64,000 bases of DNA from Glandiceps talaboti. Lineage: Eukaryota; Hemichordata; Enteropneusta; Spengelidae. A program made the translations under genes and the position numbers. The stretch covers positions 20,143,675-20,207,674 of the forward strand of contig NC_135560.1 in the NCBI RefSeq assembly GCF_964340395.1. Reading direction: 5' to 3'. Under the pieces are notes generated by a model, which made no database searches, had not been told where the DNA came from, and was given only the letters and a program-made list of their open reading frames with translations. Below, piece after piece: positions 27,099 through 39,300 of this stretch; within the stretch, counting starts at the first letter, position 1, and each line of letters begins with the position of its first letter.

Positions 27099-27962
27099 TA
27101 AACGATTACATAGGATCACTCTTTCCGGAACAACTTTTTTTTATAGCTTTGCCAGACAACCGTATTAAATATTCAAATCCAATTCAAACTGAGGCACTCT
27201 TTCCAACCATAGGGTCTGTGCTCCAACTCACCTGTGTTTCTGTAAAGAAATCAGTTTTTGTTTTACATGTACGCAAATGACATTGACTATGAACAAAACT
27301 GTTCTTTAAATAGGTGACAAAATTCCCTTATAACAACGGGTGCTGAAAGGACACGACGTCAACAAAGTTGATGTTTGTATTACATTTGCCTCATGAGCAG
27401 ATATCCGATTGTACAGCTGTTGTGTCTTTTTACATTTTGTAATTAATCTGCACAGAAGTGAATTTATTATGTTTAACATTTATCTTATGAAAATGAGATC
27501 TAGAAGAATTTCATTGCAGAGCAAATCGAAGTCTCCCACTGTCAACACCTACGAAGGTCACTGAACCCGCTCACCTGAACAGAAAGTAAATGTTATTATT
27601 TGTACTTTATCGATGACTAATTAGCATGTTGGTGAGAAAAAAGTCGAAGTCTAAGAGAAAGGGGGACATACAGAAACAAATAAACAGAAACAGAGACAGT
27701 GCTTGCGGAAAAATGTCGTTTTGGCACAAAACCCTGTGTAGAACTGTTTGCGTGACATAGTAAAATGTGTTTATGTTATTGTCTCATAATGATGAATATA
27801 CGCCACAAGATTTTGGTCAAATACTGTCTCCCGACTAAAGTGTCCTCGAAGACATAGAATCATGATCGGCTATCCGTGCGACTGACTGCACTTACCTGTA
27901 CTACACATAGAATCGTTCGATTGACGGGAAAGGACAGGTAACACATGTGCCTGGCGTTCTAA

Positions 27963-28080
27963 TCTACTTGAAGACTGGGCAACTACTAGCGTTACAGTTG
28001 AGATTATCGAATTATCGATTATCAAGTCTACTTGAAGACTGGGCAACGAGTAGCGTTACAGTTGAGATTATCGAATTATA
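27963..28080. repeat. 64-bp-period tandem duplication
   Basis: TCTACTTGAAGACTGGGCAA followed by AGCGTTACAGTTGAGATTAT and CGAATTAT occurs twice, at 27963 and 28027, with two or three substitutions. Confidence 0.85.
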
Positions 28081-28743
28081 TCCATAAGTATGATAAGCGT
28101 TTAATCCAATGATGCGTAATACGATAGTGACAAGTAATAGCTGAAGGCGTACACATTCCGTACAAACTGAAAGGGTCCAAATCTTGAACACCCCATTACA
28201 AGCATATTGTACAATTCGAATGGACATCAGAGGGTTACGTGATGCCCGGGGGAGTACTAAAGGTGTGTTTTCTTTTCGTTGTTAACTACTTATGTAATGG
28301 GTCTAACATGTGCCAGCGAACTGACAGGACCCCGGGTTTTTCATGTCCAAATTTTGGAAAAAGTCACGTTAAATCGTTTGCCAAATTACGAAATAGCTGA
28401 AGGTGTTACTTGTTGTCTTTTTAATCCCAAGCGCTCGACAAATTCCGCACAGACACAAAGTTGAATGCCCAATGAAATACTTCACCTTCTCTAACTCTGC
28501 TTTCTGCGCATTCTCATTTCAACTTGAATATATATCGAGAACTGTCCGTGAAAAATGCAATATTTAACAAGCCATGTTTCTCAACATGATTTGCTTTAAA
28601 GGTAATTTTGTTCTGGATATTCAATATTAAAAGAAGAAATAAACGTCAAATTACAGCTAGTCATGCCAATTTTCACTTACCTGCACCAACTATTTTATTT
28701 TTGTAACTATTTTACTCAAAAGTTTTCCATTATTTCTGTTCAG

Positions 28744-28806
28744 ACATACTCTATTAATAAAGAGTGTTCACTCCAGTGTAACTACAACGATGAACCTAGT
28801 AGTCTG
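28744..28806 (+). CDS. Candidate 63-bp exon with cysteines
   Basis: Acceptor ttatttctgttcag and donor CTG/gtaagtag bracket TYSINKECSLQC followed by NYNDEPSSL. Both splice sites are good. The Cys spacing (CxxxC) would suit an extracellular protein. A second frame is also open, so coding is unproven. It lies opposite a minus-strand donor-like site at about 28.67 kb. Confidence 0.27.
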
Positions 28807-29244
28807 GTAAGTAGTTTACAGGTTATACGTGACTTTCCATTTGAAGATCTCAGATTCAAAGTCACAGATAACCTCTAGACTAAAATAACATTCGTAATAC
28901 AACAATTTCTCATAGTGCTAGTTCTATGAAAGTAGCAGAACTAAGGTATTTTACGACTGATGAGTGTTGGTGCTTGGTGTCTGAAACCAAATTTTATATC
29001 TCAGGATCTCATTCTTTTGTTCTTCCAGTAGTTATTCATAACTTTAAGTTGTCTACCCGTTAGTTACGCATTTAGATACAATAAAACTTAATTAGTGATA
29101 GCCACAACAAACGAATCACGGTCACACAACATACAATTTCATTGATTGGCATACAGCCTGTTGGTGACTCTGTCTCCCTTCGGGGTAAATGTCAAGACAT
29201 TTGTAACCCGAGGACCACGTGTGACTGCAGTAATTAGTACGTAC

Positions 29245-29304
29245 CAAATTTAGCCGACGGGCGATTCTGCTGCGATGTTCAGCAAAACGAAGAACAGAAT
29301 ACAC
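29245..29304 (-). CDS. Candidate 60-bp internal exon
   Basis: Acceptor cgttatctccag and donor TTG/gtacgtac enclose VYSVLRFAEHRSRIARRLNL, the only frame of three without a stop. Phase 0 at both ends. The basic helix-like content looks plausible for protein. No family recognised. Confidence 0.3.
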
Positions 29305-30298
29305 CTGGAGATAACGACTGTATGAACCCTGTGTAGCTTGATTCCCAGAGCTTTATCAGTTTGGTATGCTGGTATCTAGATGTGTTAACATTTGAGGAAA
29401 ATCTAGCTGTCTTCATCAACCAGAGACTTGTCAAACTCTGCATAAAACAGCACTGACATTGGAATAAGTAGAAACACATTTAGGGGGAGGGAATGTATTT
29501 ATAGTCTCTTACGTCAAACTGTGGATGTTGCTATGGAAACAAAACAGTGCAGTTATCCCATTCGCCGTTTCACCATAAATGGAGAACCGATGAACTCAAG
29601 TGCATTAATTGATAATCCCAGCTTAGTGAACTTCCAATCAATTAGTACTTGACTTGCAAATATTAAAACTTGACAAAGATTTGACAATTTGTGAGAAAAT
29701 AAAGACAAAGTGTTATTTCTAAAAACAAATATATATACATTAGGTGTGTGTGCTTCTGACTAATGTGATTGTTAAATCTATTGAGAGTACTGTACTGGTA
29801 TAAAGGCAATCTATGTAATGATGTTTATGGAAACTCAACTAACATTCAGCCCTATACACCTGTACACACATTACTTGCTGTATATATTTAAGTATAGTAC
29901 TGGTAGCCGCGTAAACCCATTGTTCCTATTAAGACAACAAATATAATCAAGAAAGACCCTATTAATGCATACCATGTCATGAAGATGAAGTGAGTACCCA
30001 TTTAGCCTTTCCCGAACATAAATTTTTGGACGTCCAAAAAAATCTAAGAAAGTTATTGTCTTTGTGTTTTTCTATGTTTTGCTGTTGCTAATAATAACGA
30101 TGGTGGGATGTATGAATTGGTCACTTAGTTACTGATCCGAGCAACAACATGTTGTTATTACGTCATGTATCATACAATCTTTAAAGGGAAAGTCAACTCC
30201 AATGATTTGATATATCAGGGCCAACAACCTGAATGAGTTTATATCGGCTTATTATTTTATTATTTTATTTACTTATCTAATATATATATATATATATA

Positions 30299-30509
<211 letters not shown>

Positions 30510-30917
30510 CATATATAGCATTAAATGAAAGAAGGGAAGAGAAAAATACATCCAATAGAGGAAGTTGACATAATGTCAAAATAACACTTTCAGCCTTCTC
30601 ACTAAAGAAACTAACCTACGGGAGTTCTTTCAGTTCATTAACCTTTTTTCAGGTAAAACTTGTCAGGTATATCTGACTTAATCAGCTCAGTGCAGATGTA
30701 ATTACAGAAGCCCCATGGGAAAAACCACTTTGTTAAAAGTAAGCCACAGCAAACACTGGTCTTATCGGAAATTTGATGTGTTTTGGTGAGATGCCTATCA
30801 TCGACACATGACCACTGACAGACCACTTTGTACTGCTACATACTTTATTGTGTAAATGTTGCCATCTTAGTTTTAAGCGGAATACGGTTATTTCTTAGGG
30901 TAATGCCAATCCGGGGC

Positions 30918-31400
30918 TTAAATCTCCGCATGTAGTATCCGTTTCCTAGTCACTCGGAGATATGGTCCATGTGAGAAAATCGAACAACGAACATTAAAGG
31001 TGCCGCCTCGGCTCTTATTGAGAGGAGTTTCCATGGTTTCCAGTGCGAATCCATACAGTTTAATGCGATGTACAACGTGATTATGATACTCTAACCGACT
31101 TAAACGTATCTTCATAGGCCCTTTCAAGGTATCTATGAAAGTTAAACCCTTCTTCACAAGAAAGGTTTGGAAACTTAAGGCCGCTTTTCAAACCACAGCG
31201 GTCTGGTTTAAAACTATCAATTTTGTCCTCAATTCATCGATGTCTCTTTGTCCACGACTTGCAGTATACAGAGATAGAAATGTGGCTAAATACCTGCAAT
31301 CCGTCGGGACTGTCCAAGTGCCTACTTCGGCGCCAAAACGACGATAAATGTAGCGTGACAAGGAGAACAGAGTACGGAAAAAAACCCACCTTAATCAGTC
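30918..31400 (-). pseudogene. Coding-like block with frame breaks, unidentified
   Basis: On the minus strand three protein-like stretches follow one another in different frames. The first runs RTLFSLSRYIYRRFGAEVGT to LRTKLIVLNQTAVV and a stop. The second is LKFPNLSCEEGFNFHRYLER to a stop. The third runs IKLYGFALETMETPLNKSRG to RKRILHAEI and a stop at 30918. CpG content is higher than in the flanks. This could be a decayed gene or transposon ORF, or chance. The opposite strand also has two overlapping ORFs of 70-79 codons, which weakens the case. Confidence 0.22.
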
Positions 31401-32257
31401 ACGGTGAAACTACAGACTGCGTAGATAATCATACAACAATTGTCACCAAAATATCACAATAGTTTGGGTGGGGAAGATGAATAAAACTGTGTTCCGAGCA
31501 TCACACTGGAAATGATCTGTCTTTATTTTGACAACCTCCTACGGCAAGACTGTCGACAATTTCACCATTATGTGTACAACTCTGTGCAGGATGTTCAGTC
31601 GATGATAGACTTCTAAATCTCTGGATGTCGTGGGAATGATGTCAACTAAGAACCACGAATTTTGTCAATAATCTTTTTATTGTTTTAAGATCACAATTTG
31701 ACCCTTATACTGCGTTGACGACAACCGACAACCTTACAGTTTTGACAAATTCAAAGAACTGCAATAATCATGAACAAAAAGTTCTATATAAAAACAACAT
31801 ACGTATATCGTAAACTAGTAATATCTGAATAGATGATCAATAAATTTATTTATTAGTCTTTGATCCTGAAGCACCAAGACCATTACTATATTAAACTCGT
31901 GTTATATGCCTGCGCATTTCTTCAGCGAAAAAATTGTCCTACGTGCAAGCTTATACAATATAGTTTAGACTACTTACTTCAAGCATAGGGCTACAATGGT
32001 ATTGTTCATACTGTATAAATACTTGATATTGCGGATTACCACATGCAAAACTAAAAAAATGACAACAAACCATATATATTGTGGGTTAAAGTGGTCTATG
32101 CAAATCTTTGACAAATTAAAAGTATCGCTATATAACTTATAATAGAAGAAGACAAGATCTGGAAATCTATTAAAGTTGTGTGTTCTTGAAACTCGATTTT
32201 AATAGTAAGAGTTCATGACGATCGCCAATCAAGTTATCATGAGTTTATATATACATT

Positions 32258-32513
<256 letters not shown>

Positions 32514-32926
32514 CACGTCATCTAGCTACTTCTACAGTAATTAGATCGAAAGCACATTTGGGCTCCATAAGATCTCTTGGTTAAAAATCGGCCACACACT
32601 AACTGACAAAGAACAGGAACTGCATCAACATTCGAAAATTCTAAGTACGGTCACTAGACAAAATGTCTACTATAGGTGTAGCCTTTATCTAATATATCAT
32701 TAGCCTTGCGCTCTACTTTGGTATTTTAATATCATTTCCTTTCTCATATACCGTAACTGTTCTGTACAAATCAAAAGTCAAACTAGTCAGTAGAACGTCG
32801 AGACACAAACCCTGTATTATCTTTTGAGAACTAAGTTTCATTACCTATGTCCTGGTGGACTCCCATGGGACGCAGTCAACTTCTCCTTTGTGCTGTGTCT
32901 TAATATACTATACTAACTTCTTGCAG

Positions 32927-32992
32927 ATACGCTCTGCTTACACGCCGCTGGCGGATAGCGTTGACCCCCTCTCACGACCTCCCCTCGTTTGA
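32927..32992 (+). CDS. Candidate short terminal exon
   Basis: Consensus acceptor actaacttcttgcag is followed by IRSAYTPLADSVDPLSRPPL, V and TGA in a CpG-rich patch. It looks like a low-complexity cytoplasmic tail. It overlaps nothing firm on the other strand. No upstream partner was found, so confidence is low. Confidence 0.22.
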   Translation: MRSAYTPLADSVDPLSRPPLV

Positions 32993-33901
32993 ATATACAT
33001 TAAAAGTGACTGCGTGCACGGGACAGCATACTGGTCCAATTTCTCCTTTTATTCGCCTCGAAAACTCATCAACTTCGAGTACTTGAGTAAACATTGCGAC
33101 AAAGGATATCGTATGAGAAAACAGCTCGAACGAACATGTCAAATGAAAAGTTATTCAGTTCTGAGAAGACACGTAATTGTCCAGTGTGAGTTTAGATGAA
33201 ATACTCGACAACCTGATTATGATACTAAGACCACAGAGCACTCATACTTTAGTTTTGTGTAGTACGAAGAGTAAAAGTGCATATGACAAACTCACTTTTA
33301 CCCAAGAGTACGGGGGGAGGGGTTACAAATAGGAGAATAGATAGGGCATGAAATCAAGTGTATGCCAAGAAGAGCTAAGCAGAAATATGAGAAAAGTGTT
33401 CCCTGAAAAGGGAATATATGTTCTAAGACTTCTTCTAACTTCACTTCTAACCCGAGTTACACTCCTTAATATCTTTTTAAAAAAAGAAACTAAATTTCAT
33501 AATAAATATCACCATCCGATTCGAGCTGGTTGCCAAGCACGATAGACAAATATTTTCGTTTCTACACGTCTTAAGCCTCTTTTAAATAAGAGGGCGGGGG
33601 CAAAGCATGAAAAGAAAATGCAGTCTTACTTGAAAGGAGAACACTGAATACGGGTTCACAAAAACAAATATGTTTCGCGTGCACCCTATTTTCACATCAT
33701 AAAGTTTGAATGTCTTTTTTGATCGACGGAATTCTTTCCCGAAAGCAATGACATTATCAATGTGACGATTTAGTGTACCATAATGGTTTGGAGTCGTTTA
33801 AGAAAATATTAATATTGTTTTTAAGTTTATCGAATTCTTTGCTATCAAATTCAAACAAGACGTATCTAATATCTGGGAAAATAGAAGCTCAGGTAACTTA
33901 C

Positions 33902-33945
33902 GTTCTTTTCACCACGTAGATATTATCTTCCTGCGTGTTTACTCC
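33902..33945 (-). CDS. Candidate 44-bp internal exon
   Basis: Very good acceptor (attttctttctag) and donor (AAC/gtaagtta) on the minus strand. Only one frame is open: GVNTQEDNIYVVKR plus two bases. A possible following exon at about 32.8 kb (TKEKLTASHGSPPGHR, ending AG/gtaatg) matches in phase, but its acceptor is weak. Unidentified. Confidence 0.35.
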
Positions 33946-34607
33946 CTAGAAAGAAAATAGAATCTGACTCAGAGGAACAAAACTGGAAGAAAAAATTTAG
34001 GGTGAGGAGTTGATTGACAGACTAATAAGGATTTCGGATGTCCACGCCCACCATGACGTCATGTCGGCAAGTTTTTAATCTTCAGAGAGTGGATGAGTCA
34101 TAAAATTGTAAGTACAGACTAAATGAGATACCCACACCTGGACAATCGAAACCACTATAGTGTAGGTAATTTCTGTTTTTAACTTGTCGAGTGGTTGTCG
34201 ATTGTTGCAATATTTGACAAAGGTGTGTCCATTTAAATAGGTGTGTTAAGATATTACACGAGTGTATAATTCGTTTTATGTTGAAAGTAAATGTTCACAT
34301 CTGAAGTGTACATAATTTGTATTGAGAGGACTGATTTAATAACTTAAAGCTAAAACTGTGGTGAAATCATGACAAGCTGAATATTACTGCTAAAACATTT
34401 CAAAGCAAAATAATTACAGACCCGTTGACATTTTTCTACACTGGTCTTTTGGACATAGAATTTGGCATGGAATAGTTAGTTTCTTGTTTGGTGATCATGG
34501 TGATGATACACGATGGTTATGCTGCAAAGTTCGATGTCGTCAGAACAAAAACAGAAGTAAGTAACGCTGTCTAATGAGAGGGCGCTATTCAACTGCATTC
34601 TGTTTAT

Positions 34608-34946
<339 letters not shown>

Positions 34947-36266
34947 ACAAGTGAAACTTTAGAGTTAGAGGGCATAGTTTATTGGAATGGTCTATTCAAT
35001 GACACTACACTCAAGATTGCAGTTTATACATTAACTTGAAACATATGGCAAAACCTGGATCCATAAACTTTTACAGTCTTTTCTGTCTGTACTGGCTGGC
35101 CAGAGACCACAAATATAATATTGCAGATTCACTTCTGAAAATGACGCCTGAGTTTAAGAAATATCGATAAATCACTGTATTTATTAATGTTTTCAAAAGT
35201 CACCATACGAACAAAGACACTTAAATCTGTAAAATTTAGATATATTTCCTTGTATATATTGGTGTAGAAATGCCTTGCGACCTAAGGTATACTTCACCTA
35301 TTTCCTACCCTTGATGAAAATATTGCAAAATGCCAGTTAATAACATATGATACCAATACCACATCAGGAATATAATACATCAATGTGAACAATTGAGAAG
35401 TTGCTGACATAAGTAAAAATAAAATCCAAAATTTAACAATTTATTTGAGAATGTATACATGTTTAAAATGACCTAAAAAATGAAAAGGTACAACTTTGGT
35501 TCCAAAAAAAACCATTGTTATTGTTGTGGTTGTAATGAATTAAACCAGACTTTTTAATATTCAAAAATTACAATCTAACAAAAATACTCAAAATCTCTAT
35601 AACTTATTTCAAAACAAATATGCATATATCTGTACGCACAGTATATAACTCTGTATACCATTCCTAAAAATTAAATTGGTCAACATTTCAACTGTTTACA
35701 AAAATGCTGATTTGGTCATAGCACCCTAAAACTGATGGAACCACAGAGTGAAAAACATTTGACACAAACAGGCACAGACAGATGGACATTATCACAACAA
35801 AATCTTCATTATATATCCATAACACATACTTCAAAAATTTCAATAAAATTAGGTCCATCAAAATAAACAATGAAAACATTTTCATTAAAATCACTGAACA
35901 GAAAACAATAAAATTTCTAAAACTCAAATCTAATACTTCAGAGTTTTACCGTGAAATGACAATGACAGTTGGATATTTGGCAAAAGAATATTTCAAATAT
36001 ATACCTTTTAAAATCAAGAACAAATGATTACGAATTAACAAACTTTACCCGCTATTATCTAATCATTGGCTTCATAATCCGAAATGGCAAAAAGACTGTT
36101 TGACCTTTGACCTGACAGGTTCTTTTGAGTAACCAGGTGGTAAATGTCAGACATTTTCCAAAAGAACTTTGATAAGATTTCAACTAAGAAAACTTCAGAA
36201 AATTTAAAAAGTTTGATTTGAGAAAATTGATATAGATGAGTTTGTTTTTTAAAATTTTTCACAAAA
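34947..36266. other. AT-rich DNA downstream of RGP1
   Basis: Very AT-rich; overlapping ORFs on both strands at 35.69-36.03 kb are Lys/Asn/Ile- or Phe/Leu-rich, as expected of random AT-rich sequence. Confidence 0.5.
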
Positions 36267-36272
36267 TTTATT
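36267..36272 (-). terminator. Candidate RGP1 polyadenylation signal
   Basis: AATAAA on the minus strand, 87 bp past the RGP1 stop codon, with T-rich DNA around it. It is the first canonical hexamer after the stop; use is inferred. Confidence 0.4.
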
Positions 36273-36358
36273 TTTCAAGTTACTGAGACAGTAATGTAAT
36301 GCAATAAGTATACAGTAACAGCTAAATTATACTCTAGAAGTGCCAAATCAGCAACATT

Positions 36359-39300
36359 TTACACAGTAATAGCATTGCTAACTCTGACAGTGGACACACT
36401 AGACGCTTGAAGAGGATTGGTTGGTAGGATTTTGATTGGCAGGTCCCATACCATGGTGTCAACATCGATGTTCCTAGGACCTTGCCAAGTGGAGCTCTCT
36501 GATTGGTCAGCAGGTATCACATGGTCAGGCACAGGTTGACAGGCAGTAATAAATTCAAAATGGAGATGATACTTGAGACATACTGTGAGGAGAAATTACA
36601 AAATGGAAAAACAGTTGAAATATCAAAAAGGCAGTAATAGTATCTATTATGGTGTTTGAATGGTTTGAGAGTGGCTAGCTTGTAACCAACTGGTTGCTAG
36701 GTTAAAGTTCTTGAACCAAGAATGTGTCCCCATCAACCAAGCTGTATAAATAGGAACCTGGTACTTGTAAGACGGGGGTATATAAGTGATGGATTTGATC
36801 CTATGTGCTTATAGCGACTACAATGCATTGTGTGCTCCCCAAGGTGTTGAGGAAGTTATCAGGGTAACTGTGCCTTTATAGGTATGTGCTAGGGACAATT
36901 ATTGTACAATAATTTATGTATACTGCAGGGAAGCATTATTTAGATGTCAGTTATTATCACAAGGGTACTGTGACTTATTGCAATTTTTGGAAATCAGACA
37001 AATTATAAGTCCATTTGAACTAAAATACAAGCCTAGGCAGATAACCATTTTACCAATATCAACACATATGGTAATATAAGAACCTCATGGTCAAAGGTCA
37101 AAGGTGAAAGATTAAAGGTGAGACTTACAGATATCTGTGATAAATCCAGGTGTAATGTGTAATGGTATTGGTAACTGTATATGGGTCTTCTTTGTATGCA
37201 GACAGAATTCCTGATGTTTACTGTGCGTTGAAACAGCTAAGATTTGACTGGGTTTACGTCGGCATTCCTCTGATATGTTTTCTTCACTTTGCAAAGATAC
37301 ACTGAACTGTTGATGATAGTAATACAGATAAGTAAAGGTGGTATTAAGCCTGTTGATAGCGCAAATGGTCCATACATATACCCCTACATATACCCCACAT
37401 ATCTGTGACTTTTCAATGATCAGATTTTTTTTTCTCTATAATGATTTCCAAATTAGTACCTAAAAAGTACATTCTGATAATCTTTACATACTACAGCAAT
37501 AAACCTATTAGGTTTGCTTACATGCACTTACATACACACTCACAACAACATGTATGCCAAAAGGTAGAACTGTGGACTGATTCTTTAACAGATATACATT
37601 TGTTGAAACAACTCACGTTTAAATTCCTCAGTATGCTTCTATCTAATGATTTGAAAGGGGAAAGAATTGTTCATCATGTGGAACATGGGTACCTTCTTTA
37701 CATTGATTTCAACAACTCCACCACCATAACATTGTCATTCTGGGGAGATCTACCAACATATATAATACACTCGTACACATACAGACAAGTATATACACAC
37801 ATTCCGAAACACAAAATGTAGACAGACAGACAGAAAGGCTAACAGAGAGACAGAGACAAGCATGTATGCATATACATGAACATACATACATACATACATT
37901 CATACATACATACACACACACACACACACATACACACACACACACACAGTATGTGGCCAATAGTACTACAATTGTAGACCTTTGTATATATACATACCTG
38001 TAGACAAGATATAGTAGCATTAGTGAAATCAAAAGTAGCAATGATATCTTCACCAATCTTATAAGCCGGTTTGAAGAGACAGAACCGTCCAACTTTCCCT
38101 TGTTCATTTGTAATATTGTAAAAATCTGTTGAGAATACACACAGACAACCAACTCTTAAGAGGGACTGATGAGAGCATTCACATTACGGCATTACACGTG
38201 AAATTCTTGGATCGTCACAAGACGACCTGTGAAAGTACTTGTGAAGAATGTTTTCATTAGTCAAGAACGGAAGTTTGAAGACGATCAGATATCATCCTAA
38301 TTCTAACCATAAATTATGTCGACTGGTGATCTGCTGGCATTACTCCTATGACCTGGTGGGCAGCTTCCGGGAAACCAAATTCTTTGGGTACTGGGGAAGC
38401 ATGGTTGCAAAGCTGCAACTTAAAGGTATTGATGGAAGGGCATCACCAGAAGTGGCGCCTGCGGCTTAATTTGACTCAACACGGGAAAACTCACCCGGTC
38501 CAGATACAGTGAGGATTGACAGATTGAGAGCTCTTTCTTGATGATTATATGCCAAGATAGTCTGTAAGGTATGCCATGACGGGGCGCCCTCACACATCGG
38601 TCAACACCTACATGTAACTCACTATATATGTACAGATTATATGCTATGACTACAAATCTAACACTCCATATATGTACTGATCAATCCTTATATTTAAAAG
38701 TGAAAATTGTCAAACAAGCGCTCAAAACAGAAGAGCTTGAATTATTGTTAATATTCATCCATTTCCACCACACTGCAGTCATACCAATGATGGGTCTACA
38801 AAACTATAGCCCTGTTACAATTCAAAACTTACTTGGGATTCTTCTTGATGTTATAGTTGAGATAACTTGTAATGCCATGTCTAACAGAGTTGTTTCTTGT
38901 TTCTGTTCAGCTAAGAATGGATTACTTGGTTTGAAACTTTCCTCATATACACTGGTATCACCTAAACCTGTCAAAATATCAAATATTCAACAAAAAATGA
39001 ATTTTATCTGTAGTTTCATTTGAAATTTAAAAATTTAAGAAAAAAAATTATGTGTTAAATCCTTTGTTGACTTCATGTAATATGTAAACTAAAATCATAT
39101 AAAAAAATATCAAGAATCTGATCTGGGAAATTACAAGGAAGCAAATCAAATCATTAGATTACGTCAAACTGACAAAATCAAACCAAGTGGCATGAAGTCA
39201 TATCTTGAGTGTTGTAACACCTGGAACAAACTTTCACCTAATATTGTTTGTTACTGCAGGAACCACCCAAACTTTTGAAAGAAGACTTGACACTCACTGG

